From Nocardioides sp. (lineage in GTDB: Bacteria; Actinomycetota; Actinomycetes; Propionibacteriales; Nocardioidaceae), in assembly GCF_025965415.1 (NCBI RefSeq), contig NZ_JAOPWY010000167.1, forward strand, positions 1-64,000: DNA of 64,000 nt, given 5' to 3'. Position 1 is the stretch's first letter, and every line of letters starts with the position of its first letter. The notes beneath the pieces are model-generated. The model saw nothing but the letters and a program-made list of their open reading frames with translations. It had not been told where the DNA came from and made no database searches. Shown here in pieces: positions 45,317-54,900 of this stretch. The position numbers were made by a program, and so were the translations under genes.

Positions 45317-46276
45317 ATGAGCGACATCAGCCCCACCGCGCGGGCGCTGCGGGCGCTGGACATCCTCCAGGGCAGGCCGGGGATCACCGCGAGCGAGCTG
45401 GCCGAGCGGCTCGGCGTCACCGAACGCGCCGCGCGCCGCTACGTCGCGATCCTGCGCGAGGCCGACATCCCGGTGGAGTCCACGCGCGGTCCCTACGGCG
45501 GCTACCGGCTCGGGCGGGGGCTGCGCCTGCCACCCCTGGTGTTCTCCGCGACCGAGGCCCTCGGCCTGGTGATGGCCGCGCTCGACTCCCAGCACGCCGT
45601 GGCAGACCCCGACGACCCGGTCGGCTCGGCGCTCGGCAAGATCCTGCGGGTGCTGCCGACCAACGTCGCGCGGCAGGCGGTCACCCTGCGCGAGACGGCG
45701 CGCACCGTGCCCGAGCGGTGGCCGGTGAAGCCCGACCCGAGCGTCACCAGCGACCTCGTCGCCGCCGTCGACGCGCAGCGCCGGGTCCGCGTCGGCTACC
45801 GCACGGCGGCCGGCAACGCCCGCACCTTCGAGGTCGACCCGTGGTCGGTCGTGGTGCGCTACGGCCGGTGGTACCTCCTCTGCTTCTCCCACCACGCCGA
45901 CGAGCTGCGGACCTTCCGCGTCGACCGGATCACCGAGGTCACGCTGCTCGAGGAGACCTTCGACGTGCCGGCCGACCTCGACCCCGCGCGCGAGCTGGAG
46001 GCCAACCTCGGCAAGGGCTGGGAGTACGACACCCACGTCGTCTTCGACGCGCCGTACGCCGAGGCCCGCCACTGGATCCGGCCGACCCTGGGCGACCTGC
46101 GCGAGCTGCCCGACGGCCGCTGCGAGCTGGTCGGCAGCACCAGCAACGCGCAGGCCTACGCCGGTGAGTGGCTGGCCGGCGTCCCGTTCGCGTTCACCGT
46201 GGTCGGCGGCGAGGAGCTGCGCACCGCGGTCGCCGAGCTGGGGGCACGGTTCACCCGCGCCGCCGTCAGCCCTTGA
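45317..46276 (+). CDS. YafY-type HTH/WYL-domain regulator
   Basis: ALRALDILQGRPGITASELAERLGVTERAARRYVAILREADIPVESTRGPYGGYRLGRG; PWSVVVRYGRWYLLCF. Confidence 0.92.
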   Translation: MSDISPTARALRALDILQGRPGITASELAERLGVTERAARRYVAILREADIPVESTRGPYGGYRLGRGLRLPPLVFSATEALGLVMAALDSQHAVADPDDPVGSALGKILRVLPTNVARQAVTLRETARTVPERWPVKPDPSVTSDLVAAVDAQRRVRVGYRTAAGNARTFEVDPWSVVVRYGRWYLLCFSHHADELRTFRVDRITEVTLLEETFDVPADLDPARELEANLGKGWEYDTHVVFDAPYAEARHWIRPTLGDLRELPDGRCELVGSTSNAQAYAGEWLAGVPFAFTVVGGEELRTAVAELGARFTRAAVSP

Positions 46277-46898
46277 CCGCGACCTCCTTGCCGAGGCTCC
46301 AGCCGTCGGAGATGGGGAGGTAGTCGCCGCTCCAGAACTTGCCGGGGTCGTACCAGGTGGCGCGGCGGTCGTCGCGCAGGATTCCCATCTCGATGTAGCA
46401 GGTCGCCACGATCTCGGCGCAGAACGCCGCCTCGGGCGTGACCCGCTGGCCGCGCTTGCGGCGCGGGACGTAGGCGTCGCGCCCGCGCAGCCACCGGGCG
46501 CCGAGCTTGGTGAGGCTGGGGAAGGAGACGCCGTCGAGGCGCGCCACGGTGCGCAGCATCCCGTCCTCCTCCTGCTGCCCGATCTCAGGCTCGAGCTGGC
46601 GGAGCCAGGCGTCCTGCTCGTACTCCGTCTGCCAGCGCGCCACGGCCTCGCGCAGGTCGTGGAGCTGGACGCCGCGGTGGTGGCCGCCGGTCCACATGTC
46701 GACCTGCTTCTTGCCGAGCTCGGCGTGGAAGATCAGCGGCGGGAGGTCGTCGACGACCAGCGCGACGCCGACGTGGTTGACCGGCGAGTTGGTCACCGCA
46801 CGGATCGCGCGGTCGGGTGCCCGTCGCCCGCGGAACAGCCAGATGTCCCCGCTGCGGGTGAGGTCCACCGCCTGGTCGAGGGTCACGGACGTTGCCAT
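46266..46898 (-). CDS. YiiX/NlpC-P60-like permuted papain-fold protein (tentative)
   Basis: SGDIWLFRG...NSPVNHVGVALVVDD; AAFCAEIVATCY. Confidence 0.6.
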   Translation of the reverse strand: MATSVTLDQAVDLTRSGDIWLFRGRRAPDRAIRAVTNSPVNHVGVALVVDDLPPLIFHAELGKKQVDMWTGGHHRGVQLHDLREAVARWQTEYEQDAWLRQLEPEIGQQEEDGMLRTVARLDGVSFPSLTKLGARWLRGRDAYVPRRKRGQRVTPEAAFCAEIVATCYIEMGILRDDRRATWYDPGKFWSGDYLPISDGWSLGKEVAVKG

Positions 46899-46948
46899 GC
46901 GCGGAAGTCTGCACCACGGCTCCCCGGGTGCGGACTAGAGTCGGCGGC

Positions 46949-47119
46949 ATGCGCGTGTGGAAGCTCCTCGGCCTGGCGGGCATCCTGGCCGGTGTCGCCA
47001 CCGGCGCGGCCGTCGCCCGCGACGAGCGCGTACGCCGTCACTACGACGCCGGCGAGATCCGCGAGCGTCTGCACGCCCGGCACGACGAGGCCGTGGCGCG
47101 GGACACGGAGTCGACCTAG
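46949..47119 (+). CDS. Small hypothetical protein
   Basis: MRVWKLLGLAGILAGVATGAAVARDERVRRHYDAGEIRERLHARHDEAV. Confidence 0.55.
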   Translation: MRVWKLLGLAGILAGVATGAAVARDERVRRHYDAGEIRERLHARHDEAVARDTEST

Positions 47120-47715
47120 CCCACCGCGAGCCGGGCCGCGATCGCCAGCATGACCAGCCCGATCGCGACGTCGAGCACCTGCCAGGCGCGGGGGTTCGCG
47201 AGCCGTGGCGCCGCGAGCCGGGCGCCGTACCCGAGACCTGCGAACCAGCCGATGCTCGCCACGCAGGCTCCCAGCGCGAACCACCAGCGGCCGGGGTCGC
47301 CGTGGGTCCCGGCGATCGACCCGAGGAGCAGCACGGTGTCGAGGTAGACGTGCGGGTTGAGCCAGGTCAGCGCGACGGCGCGGGCGACGACGCCGGTGCG
47401 CGCCTCGACGGCCGCGTCGCCCACGGCGAGCGCCTGCGGGCGACGGGCCCGCCGCAGCGAGGCGATGCCGTAGACGGTGAGGAAGGCGACGCCGAGCCAG
47501 CGGATGACCTCGATGGCCCACGGCGCCCGGTCGACGACGACACCGATGCCCGCGACGCCGGCGAGGATCAGGACGAGGTCCGACAGTGCGCAGATCGCCA
47601 CCACCAGCCCCACGTGGCTGCGGCGCAGGCCCTGCCGGAGCACGAAGGCGTTCTGCGCGCCGATCGCGACGATGAGGGACAGGCCCGTCAGCAGCCCGGC
47701 CGCGATGTCACCCAC
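47116..47715 (-). CDS. LysE/ArgO-family exporter
   Basis: GLLTGLSLIVAIGAQNAFVLRQGLRRSHVGLVVAICALSD; ALTWLNPHVYLDTVLLLG. Confidence 0.92.
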   Translation of the reverse strand: MGDIAAGLLTGLSLIVAIGAQNAFVLRQGLRRSHVGLVVAICALSDLVLILAGVAGIGVVVDRAPWAIEVIRWLGVAFLTVYGIASLRRARRPQALAVGDAAVEARTGVVARAVALTWLNPHVYLDTVLLLGSIAGTHGDPGRWWFALGACVASIGWFAGLGYGARLAAPRLANPRAWQVLDVAIGLVMLAIAARLAVG

Positions 47716-47834
47716 GCGCCCAATCTAGGGTGACGTGGGCCGGCCGGACCCCGGGGCGTCCCTGACGGATGTCAGGGTCGGCTGCGGGCGATATCCCATG
47801 GCCGCCCGCTTCGGACCCCTGCGAGACTGGCCCC

Positions 47835-48614
47835 ATGACTGAGCAGCCGACTGGGGAGGCGGCGCACGGCGTCGCCGCAAGCGCACGCGACCTGATCAAG
47901 GTCTACGGCAAGGGCGAGGCCGAGGTGCGGGCCCTCGACGGGGTCGACGTCGACCTGATGAAGGGCGAGTTCACCGCCATCATGGGGCCGTCCGGCTCGG
48001 GCAAGTCGACGCTCATGCACTGCCTGGCCGCCCTCGACACCCCGACCTCCGGGGAGGCCGTCGTGGACGGCACCTCGCTCGGGAGGCTGAAGGACAAGGA
48101 CCTCACCACCCTGCGCCGCGAGCGGGTCGGCTTCGTCTTCCAGTCCTTCAACCTCGTGCCGACCCTCAGCGCGGAGGAGAACATCCTCCTGCCGCTCAGC
48201 CTCGCCGGTCGCAAGCCCGACCGCGAGTGGTTCGACCAGGTCGTCGACGCCGTCGGCCTGCGTCCCCGCCTCGGCCACCGCCCCAGCGAGATGTCGGGTG
48301 GGCAGCAGCAGCGGGTCGCCTGCGCTCGCGCCCTGGTCAGCCAGCCGTCGATCGTCTTCGCCGACGAGCCGACCGGCAACCTCGACTCCACCAGCAGCGC
48401 CGAGGTGCTGGGCTTCCTGCGCCGCAGCGTCGACGAGTTCGGCCAGACCGTCGTGATGGTCACGCACGACCCCGTCGCGGCGTCGTACACCGACCGCGTG
48501 CTCTTCCTCGCCGACGGCGTGATCGTCGACGAGCTGCGCAGCCCCGACCGCGACCAGATCCTCGCCAAGATGGCGCTCCTGCAGGACCTCGCCATCCAGA
48601 AGGCGGCGAGCTGA
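47835..48614 (+). CDS. ABC transporter ATP-binding protein (MacB/LolD-like)
   Basis: GPSGSGKSTLMHCLAALD; FVFQSFNLVPTLSAEENILLPLSL; MSGGQQQRVACARAL; FADEPTGNLDS. Confidence 0.94.
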   Translation: MTEQPTGEAAHGVAASARDLIKVYGKGEAEVRALDGVDVDLMKGEFTAIMGPSGSGKSTLMHCLAALDTPTSGEAVVDGTSLGRLKDKDLTTLRRERVGFVFQSFNLVPTLSAEENILLPLSLAGRKPDREWFDQVVDAVGLRPRLGHRPSEMSGGQQQRVACARALVSQPSIVFADEPTGNLDSTSSAEVLGFLRRSVDEFGQTVVMVTHDPVAASYTDRVLFLADGVIVDELRSPDRDQILAKMALLQDLAIQKAAS

Positions 48615-48615
48615 C

Positions 48616-51168
48616 GTGCTCCTCCTGACCTGGCGCAACCTGCTCGCCCGCAAGGTGCGCCTGCTGATGAGCACGTTGGCGATCGTGCTCGGCATCGGCT
48701 TCCTGGCCGGCGTGATGACCTTCAGCACCGGCCTCAACTCGACCTTCGACAACATCGTCAAGGGGTCGACCTCCGACGCCCTGGTGCGCCCCGCGGGTGA
48801 CGTCCAGGCCGCCAACGCGGGCGTCGGCACCACCCAGGTGATCAGCCCGGAGGACATCGACAAGCTCGGCGCGCTCCCCGAGGTGGCGGCGGCCACCGGC
48901 TCCGTCGACGGCGTCGGCTCCTTCCTGCTCGGCAAGGACGACAAGCTGGTCGGCGGCCAGGGAGCCCCGACCCTCGCGTTCAACTACGCGCCCGGCGAGA
49001 ACATGCAGGGCGAGGAGATCCTCCAGCTCAACGAGGGCGGCTGGCCGGAGAAGCCCGGCGAGATCACCCTCGACTCGTCCTCGGCGGAGCGCGGCTCCTA
49101 CGAGGTCGGCGACACGGTGACGATGATCGTCCCGACCGGGGAGCCGCGACGGACGTTCACGCTCGTGGGAACCGCGGACTTCAACGGTGGAGGCACGGCC
49201 GGCGCCACCCTGGTGCTGCTCGACACCGCCGAGGCGCAGGAGATCTTCCTCGACGGGCAGGACGCCTTCACCAGCGTGGCCCTGACCGCGGCCGACGGTG
49301 TCTCGCAGACCGAGCTCGCCGAGGCCGCCGACGCGGTGGCGCCCGCGGGCTTCACCGCCGTCACCGGTGACAAGGTCGTGAAGGAGACCCAGAAGCAGAT
49401 CGGGCAGTTCCTCGACGTCATCTCGATCTTCCTGACGACCTTCGCGGTGATCGCGATCGTGGTCGGCGCCTTCATCATCTTCAACACCTTCTCGATCCTG
49501 GTCTCGCAGCGGGTGCGGGAGTCCGCGCTGCTCCGGGCGCTCGGGGCGAGCAAGAAGCAGGTCACCCGCTCGGTGCTGATCGAGGCCTTCCTGATGGCGG
49601 CGGTCGGTTCCACACTGGGCCTGCTCCTGGGGCTGGGGCTGTCGCGGCTCCTGGCCGGCCTCTTCCGCACCTTCGGGCTCGACATCGCCGGCGACGTGCT
49701 GACCCTGACGCCCTTCACGATCATCGCCGGCTACGTCGTCGGCATCCTCGTGACGATGGTCGCGGCCTTCGTCCCGGCCCGCAGGGCCGCCAAGGTGCCG
49801 CCCGTCGCGGCGATGCGTGACGACCTCGTGGTGCAGGAGAAGGGGATGGGTCGCCGCCTCGTGCTCGGCACCGTCGCCATGGTCGTCGGCGTCGCGCTCG
49901 CGGCCGCCGGCCTGGTCGGCGCACCGGGCACCGACGCGATCTGGATCGGTGCCGGCGCGGTGATCTGGGTGATCACCACCGCCGTGCTCGCTCCCGTCCT
50001 CGGCAAGCCCGTGCTGGTCGCGTGCCGCGCCGTCTTCGGTCGCCTGTTCGGCACGGCGGGCGTGCTCGCGGGTGAGAACGCGCTGCGCAACCCGCGTCGT
50101 ACGGGCGCCACCGCCTCGGCGCTGATGATCGGCCTGGCGGTCGTCTCGGCGGTCGGCGTGCTGGCCTCCTCCCTGAGCGCGACCAACGACGCCACGGTGG
50201 ACGACGCGTTCAAGAGCGACTTCCTCGTGCAGATGCCGACCTTCCAGGGCTTCCCGTCGCAGTACGGCGACCAGATGGAGGACGTCGACGGCGTCGACCT
50301 CGTCTCCCGCCAGCAGGGGACGCCGGTGAGCGTCGAGGTCGACGGCAAGCCCGACCAGACCTTCGCGATCGGCGTCGACCCGGGGTTCTTCGAGATCTAC
50401 GACCTCACGATGGTCGACGGCACGGACTCCATCTCCGGCAACCAGATGCTCCTGAGCCAGGGCCGGGCCGACGACCTGAAGGCGGGTGTCGGCGACACCG
50501 TCGACGTGCAGTTCCCCGGCGGGAGGACCATCCCGCTGGAGGTGACGGGTGTCTTCGAGGACACCCCGACCACGGGCGGCATCACCGTCCCGCTGTCCGT
50601 GCTGGCCGACGCCGGTCTCAAGCGCAGCGACTCCACGCTCAGCATCACGCTGCAGGACGGTGCCGATCGCGGGGCGGTCCAGCAGGACCTCGAGGACGTG
50701 GTGAAGGACCTGCCGATCCTCGCGGTGCAGGACAAGGTGGAGTTCAAGGAGCTGATCAGCGGCCAGGTCAACCAGCTGCTCTACGTGATCTACGGGCTGC
50801 TCGCGCTCGCCGTGGTCATCGCGGTCATCGGCATCGTCAACACGCTCGGGCTGAGCGTCCTCGAGCGGACCCGCGAGATCGGGCTGCTGAGGGCGGTCGG
50901 ACTCTCGCGGCGCAGGCTGCGACTGATGATCACACTCGAGTCCGTGGCGATCGCCCTCCTGGGTGCGGTCCTGGGGATGGTGCTGGGACTGGTCGTCGGC
51001 GTCGTGCTGCGCCAGTCGCTCAAGGACGACCTGACCGAGCTCTCGCTGCCCGTCAACAGCCTGCTCGTGTTCCTCGTGGTGGCCGTGATCTTCGGCGTCC
51101 TGGCCGCGGTCGTCCCGGCCATCCGGGCCTCGCGGATGAAGGTGCTGGCGGCGATCGCCACCGAGTAG
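48616..51168 (+). CDS. FtsX-like ABC permease
   Basis: Two FtsX-type permease blocks: SQRVRESALLRALGASKKQV and LERTREIGLLRAVGLSRRRLR. Confidence 0.93.
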   Translation: MLLLTWRNLLARKVRLLMSTLAIVLGIGFLAGVMTFSTGLNSTFDNIVKGSTSDALVRPAGDVQAANAGVGTTQVISPEDIDKLGALPEVAAATGSVDGVGSFLLGKDDKLVGGQGAPTLAFNYAPGENMQGEEILQLNEGGWPEKPGEITLDSSSAERGSYEVGDTVTMIVPTGEPRRTFTLVGTADFNGGGTAGATLVLLDTAEAQEIFLDGQDAFTSVALTAADGVSQTELAEAADAVAPAGFTAVTGDKVVKETQKQIGQFLDVISIFLTTFAVIAIVVGAFIIFNTFSILVSQRVRESALLRALGASKKQVTRSVLIEAFLMAAVGSTLGLLLGLGLSRLLAGLFRTFGLDIAGDVLTLTPFTIIAGYVVGILVTMVAAFVPARRAAKVPPVAAMRDDLVVQEKGMGRRLVLGTVAMVVGVALAAAGLVGAPGTDAIWIGAGAVIWVITTAVLAPVLGKPVLVACRAVFGRLFGTAGVLAGENALRNPRRTGATASALMIGLAVVSAVGVLASSLSATNDATVDDAFKSDFLVQMPTFQGFPSQYGDQMEDVDGVDLVSRQQGTPVSVEVDGKPDQTFAIGVDPGFFEIYDLTMVDGTDSISGNQMLLSQGRADDLKAGVGDTVDVQFPGGRTIPLEVTGVFEDTPTTGGITVPLSVLADAGLKRSDSTLSITLQDGADRGAVQQDLEDVVKDLPILAVQDKVEFKELISGQVNQLLYVIYGLLALAVVIAVIGIVNTLGLSVLERTREIGLLRAVGLSRRRLRLMITLESVAIALLGAVLGMVLGLVVGVVLRQSLKDDLTELSLPVNSLLVFLVVAVIFGVLAAVVPAIRASRMKVLAAIATE

Positions 51169-51268
51169 CCGGGGGCGGTCTACCTCTCCACCATCCTCGG
51201 CGCCTGGCTGGCCGACCGGCTGATCGGCCCCGTGGCGGGAGTCGACTGAGCACTGGCATGCTCGTCAG

Positions 51269-51964
51269 GTGATCGAGTCCCTCGGGTGGGGTGCGTTGGC
51301 TGCCAGCTCGCTGGTGGTCGGCGCCGTCCTGGGGCTGGTGCGGTCGTGGTCGGACACGCTCGTCGGCCTCGTGCTCGGCTTCGGCGCCGGCGCCCTGATC
51401 GCGGGCGTGTCCTTCGAGCTGGCCGAGGAGGGCCTGCGCATCGGTGGGATGTGGCCGGTCGCCATCGGCCTCGCGCTGGGCGGGGCGACGTTCTACCTCG
51501 CCAACCGCTGGGTGGAGTCGACGTCCTCCGGAGGGGGTGCAAGCCTGGCGCTGGGTGCCTTCCTCGACGGCATCCCCGAGCAGGCCGTCCTCGGGATAGG
51601 CCTGGCCCAGGGCCAGGGTGTCAGCACGGCAATGCTCGTCGCGATCTTCGCCTCGAACCTCCCCGAGGCCATCGGGTCCTCCGCGGACATGCGGTCCGCG
51701 GGACGCAGCCCCCGCCAGGTGATGGGGCTGTGGGCGGCGGTGGCGGCCGCCTGCGCCCTGGCGACCACCGGCGGCTTCCTCGCCGCCGACGCCGTGTCGA
51801 ACAGCACCAGCGCGCTGGTCGACGGCTTCGCCGCGGGCGCCCTGCTCACCATGCTGATCGACTCGATGGTCCCCGAGGCCAAGGACAGGGCGAAGGACCT
51901 GGCCGGCCTGGCGACGGTGGCCGGGTTCGCCCTCGCCGCCGGGCTGTCGTTGCTGGGCCAGTAG
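51269..51964 (+). CDS. ZIP-like membrane metal transporter
   Basis: GFGAGALIAGVSFELAEEGL; LGAFLDGIPEQAVLGIGL; FASNLPEAIGSS. Confidence 0.75.
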   Translation: MIESLGWGALAASSLVVGAVLGLVRSWSDTLVGLVLGFGAGALIAGVSFELAEEGLRIGGMWPVAIGLALGGATFYLANRWVESTSSGGGASLALGAFLDGIPEQAVLGIGLAQGQGVSTAMLVAIFASNLPEAIGSSADMRSAGRSPRQVMGLWAAVAAACALATTGGFLAADAVSNSTSALVDGFAAGALLTMLIDSMVPEAKDRAKDLAGLATVAGFALAAGLSLLGQ

Positions 51965-51971
51965 CCGAGAG

Positions 51972-53030
51972 TCAGTAGCCGCCCTCGGGCGGCACCATCT
52001 CGCCGCGGACCCCGAGCAGCCGCACGGGTCGCTGGTCGTCGAGCGCGAGGTAGAGCTCGTAGGCCGTCCGCGCGACGACCTCGACGTCGTAGGTCGGTGC
52101 GGCGAGCTTGCGCACCTTGGTGAAGGTGAAGAAGGGCGCGAAGCGGATCTTGAGGTGCACCCGCTGCACCGCGCGCTCCTCACGGCGTACGTCGTCCACG
52201 ACCCGCGCCGCGAGGTCGGCCAGCGCGGCGTGCACCTCGTCGGGTGTGGTGAGGTCGGCCTGGTAGGTCGTCTCGCGTCCGTGGGCGCGGGCGACCCACG
52301 GGGTGTCGTCGGGCGTGGTGCGGCCGCCGCCGCGACCGAGTCGCCCGAGGTGCGCGCCGCTGGCGGGGCCGAACGCGGCGACCAGAGCCTCCTCGTCGGC
52401 CGCGGCGAGGTCGGCGACGGTGCGGATGCCGATCGCCTCGAGCCGCGCGGCGATCTTGCTCCCGACGCCCCAGAGCGCGGTGGTCGGGCGGTGTCCCATC
52501 ACCTCCATCCAGTTGTCGCGGGTGAGCCGGAACGTGCCCTGCGGCTTGCCGAAGTCGGTCGCGATCTTGGCGCGCACCAGGGAGTCGCCGATGCCGATGG
52601 AGCAGTGCAGGTCGGTCGCCTCGAGCACCGCCGCCTGGATCGCCCGCGCCGCGGCCAGCGGGTCGTCGGTCTCGATGCCGACGAACGCCTCGTCCCAGCC
52701 GAGCACCTCGACCACGGCGCCCGGCGTCGCGCGCAGCGTCTCCATCACCCGCGCCGAGGCGGCCTCGTAGACCGGGAAGTCGACCGGCAGGAAGACGGCG
52801 TCGGGGGAGCGGCGCTTGGCGATCTTGAGCGCCAGCCCCGAGCGCACGCCGTGCGCGCGTGCTTCGTAGGACGCCGTCGAGACGACCGCGCGCTCGGTCG
52901 GGTCGCCCCGGCCACCGACCACGACCGGCCGGCCGACGAGCTCGGGGCGGCGCAGCAGCTCGACGGCGACGAGGAACTGGTCCATGTCGACGTGGAGCAC
53001 CCAGTGCTGCCGCTCGCCCGGTTGGCTCAC
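51972..53030 (-). CDS. dinB: DNA polymerase IV (Y-family)
   Basis: WVLHVDMDQFLVAVELLRRPELVGRPVVVGG; VSTASYEARAHGVRSGLAL; LGWDEAFVGIETDD. Confidence 0.92.
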   Translation of the reverse strand: MSQPGERQHWVLHVDMDQFLVAVELLRRPELVGRPVVVGGRGDPTERAVVSTASYEARAHGVRSGLALKIAKRRSPDAVFLPVDFPVYEAASARVMETLRATPGAVVEVLGWDEAFVGIETDDPLAAARAIQAAVLEATDLHCSIGIGDSLVRAKIATDFGKPQGTFRLTRDNWMEVMGHRPTTALWGVGSKIAARLEAIGIRTVADLAAADEEALVAAFGPASGAHLGRLGRGGGRTTPDDTPWVARAHGRETTYQADLTTPDEVHAALADLAARVVDDVRREERAVQRVHLKIRFAPFFTFTKVRKLAAPTYDVEVVARTAYELYLALDDQRPVRLLGVRGEMVPPEGGY

Positions 53031-53076
53031 CCGCCCATTGTGGCCGAGAGGTCCGACAGCGCCGGCCGACCTGCGG

Positions 53077-53292
53077 ATGGCCTACTCCGAGCTGGTGGTC
53101 GGTCGGCACCGGGCGCAGGCCCAGCTCGAGGCGGCACGGGCCGAGACGGCGGCGCTGCGGTCGCTGGCCAACGGCGCCAAGCTCCTCGACGACCACCCGT
53201 CGCTCGCACAGCTGCGGCTGGTCCAGGCGCTGCCGCCCGGCTCGCGGGTCGAGCTGGTGCAGCCGGGGCGCGGGTCGGCCCGCGAGGACTGA
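53077..53292 (+). pseudogene. C-terminal remnant resembling a band-7/slipin protein
   Basis: QAQLEAARAETAALRSLANGAKLLDDHPSLAQLRLVQALPPGSRVELVQPG without an SPFH domain. Confidence 0.4.
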
Positions 53293-53301
53293 TCCGGCGA
53301 C

Positions 53302-53346
53302 ATCGTGGAGCTCCGGTGCTGGACATCGGCACCGGAGCTCCACGAT
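53302..53346. terminator. Intrinsic terminator-like hairpin (18-bp stem)
   Basis: ATCGTGGAGCTCCGGTGC...GCACCGGAGCTCCACGAT. Confidence 0.8.
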
Positions 53347-53407
53347 CTGTCTCCACCCACCTCTGCGGGCGGGTCGGCGCCTCGCCGTGCGGCGTACGGT
53401 CGAGAGC

Positions 53408-53650
53408 ATGACCAGCGACGAGCAGACCGCCCCCGACGCCTACGCCGAGCACCCGGAGGACTCCGCCTTCCCCGGCGCGGGTGAGCGGGTCAGCGACGAC
53501 GACCGGCAGCGGGCCCTCGACGCCGAGCCCGAGGGCAACGCGACGGTCGGGGACATGGTCGACACCGACGACGTCGACTCGAGCGCCCACGAGTCCGGAG
53601 CGGGTTCGGACGAGGTGGCCGAGCAGGCCGAGGGCCGACCGGTCGACTGA
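53408..53650 (+). CDS. Small acidic hypothetical protein
   Basis: MTSDEQTAPDAYAEHPEDSAFPGAGERVSDDDRQRALDAEPEGNATVGDMVDTDDVDSSAHESG. Confidence 0.6.
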   Translation: MTSDEQTAPDAYAEHPEDSAFPGAGERVSDDDRQRALDAEPEGNATVGDMVDTDDVDSSAHESGAGSDEVAEQAEGRPVD

Positions 53651-53656
53651 GCGGAC

Positions 53657-54859
53657 TCAGGCCAGGAAGTCCGTCAGCCCCTCGAGCAGCCGGTCCACGT
53701 CGGCGTCGTCGGTGTAGGCCGCGAGCCCGATGCGCAGCCCCGAGTCGACCGGCAGCCGCAGCGCGCGGAAGGTCTCGTAGGCGTAGAACGTGCCGGCCGG
53801 CACGAGCACGTCGCGCTTCGCCAGGGCGTCGTACGCGTCCACGGGCAGGTGGTCGCGCAGGGTGAGGAAGAGCGTCGAGGTGCGGTCGGCGGCGCGCGAG
53901 TGGAGCGTGAGGCGGTCGCCGAGGTCGACCAGGCCCTCCTCGAGACGTCCGCGCAGGCGGAGCTCGTGGTCGGCGACGAGGGCGTACGCCGCCACCAGCC
54001 GGTCGCGGCGGGAGCCACCCTCCGGCGCCAGGCCGGCGATCAGGTCGATCGCCGCGGTGACCCCGGCGAGCATCTCGTAGGGGAGCGTGCCCAGCTCGAA
54101 CCGCTCGGGCACCGCGTCGGTCGACGGCACGAGCTTGTCGGGGCGCAGGGTCTCCAGCAGCGCGGGATCGGCGACGAGCGCGGCGCAGTGCGGGCCGAAG
54201 AACTTGTAGGGCGAGCAGACCATCAGGTCCGCCCCCACGGCCGCGAGGTCGGGCGCCGCGTGGGCGGCGTGGTGCACCCCGTCGACGTAGACAAGTGCGC
54301 CGACCTCGTGCGCGCGACGGGCGACGCTGGCGACCGGCGGTCGCGTGCCGAGCAGGTTGGAGGCGGCGGTCAGCGCGACGACCCGGGTGCGCTCGTTGAC
54401 GACCTCGTCGAGGTCGGAGAGATCGAGCTCCGCGGTCGCCGGGTCGAGCCGCAGCCACCGCACGGTGACCCCGGCGCGCTCGGCGGCCTGGACCCATGGG
54501 CGCACGTTGGAGTCGTGGTCGAGCTGGCAGAGGACGACCCCGTCACCGGCCGCCCACGTCTTCGCGAGGGTGCGGGAGAAGTCGTACGTCAGCTGCGTCG
54601 CGCTGCGGCCGTGGACCACGCCCTCGGGGACGCCACCCATCAGGTCGGCCACCGCCGAGCGGAACTCGCCGACGGCCTGCTCCGCGTGGCGCTGGCTGAC
54701 GAGCGCCGCGCCGCGCTGTGACAGGGGACCGGTGAGCGTCCGGGCGATCGCCTCGCCCACCACGGCCGGGGTCTGGGTCCCGCCGGGGTTGTCGAAGTGC
54801 GCGATGCCGGAGGCGAGCGACGGGAACTCGGCGCGGAAGGAGCAGACGTCGAAGGGCAT
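53657..54859 (-). CDS. Cysteine desulfurase-like aminotransferase class V protein
   Basis: FPSLASGIAHFDNPGGTQTP; VVALTAASNLLGTRPPV; VYVDGVHHAAHAAPDLAAVGADLMVCSPYKFFGPH. Confidence 0.9.
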   Translation of the reverse strand: MPFDVCSFRAEFPSLASGIAHFDNPGGTQTPAVVGEAIARTLTGPLSQRGAALVSQRHAEQAVGEFRSAVADLMGGVPEGVVHGRSATQLTYDFSRTLAKTWAAGDGVVLCQLDHDSNVRPWVQAAERAGVTVRWLRLDPATAELDLSDLDEVVNERTRVVALTAASNLLGTRPPVASVARRAHEVGALVYVDGVHHAAHAAPDLAAVGADLMVCSPYKFFGPHCAALVADPALLETLRPDKLVPSTDAVPERFELGTLPYEMLAGVTAAIDLIAGLAPEGGSRRDRLVAAYALVADHELRLRGRLEEGLVDLGDRLTLHSRAADRTSTLFLTLRDHLPVDAYDALAKRDVLVPAGTFYAYETFRALRLPVDSGLRIGLAAYTDDADVDRLLEGLTDFLA

Positions 54860-54900
54860 GCGGGTCCTCGTCTGGTCGGGAGTGGTCGGGCGATGGTCGG

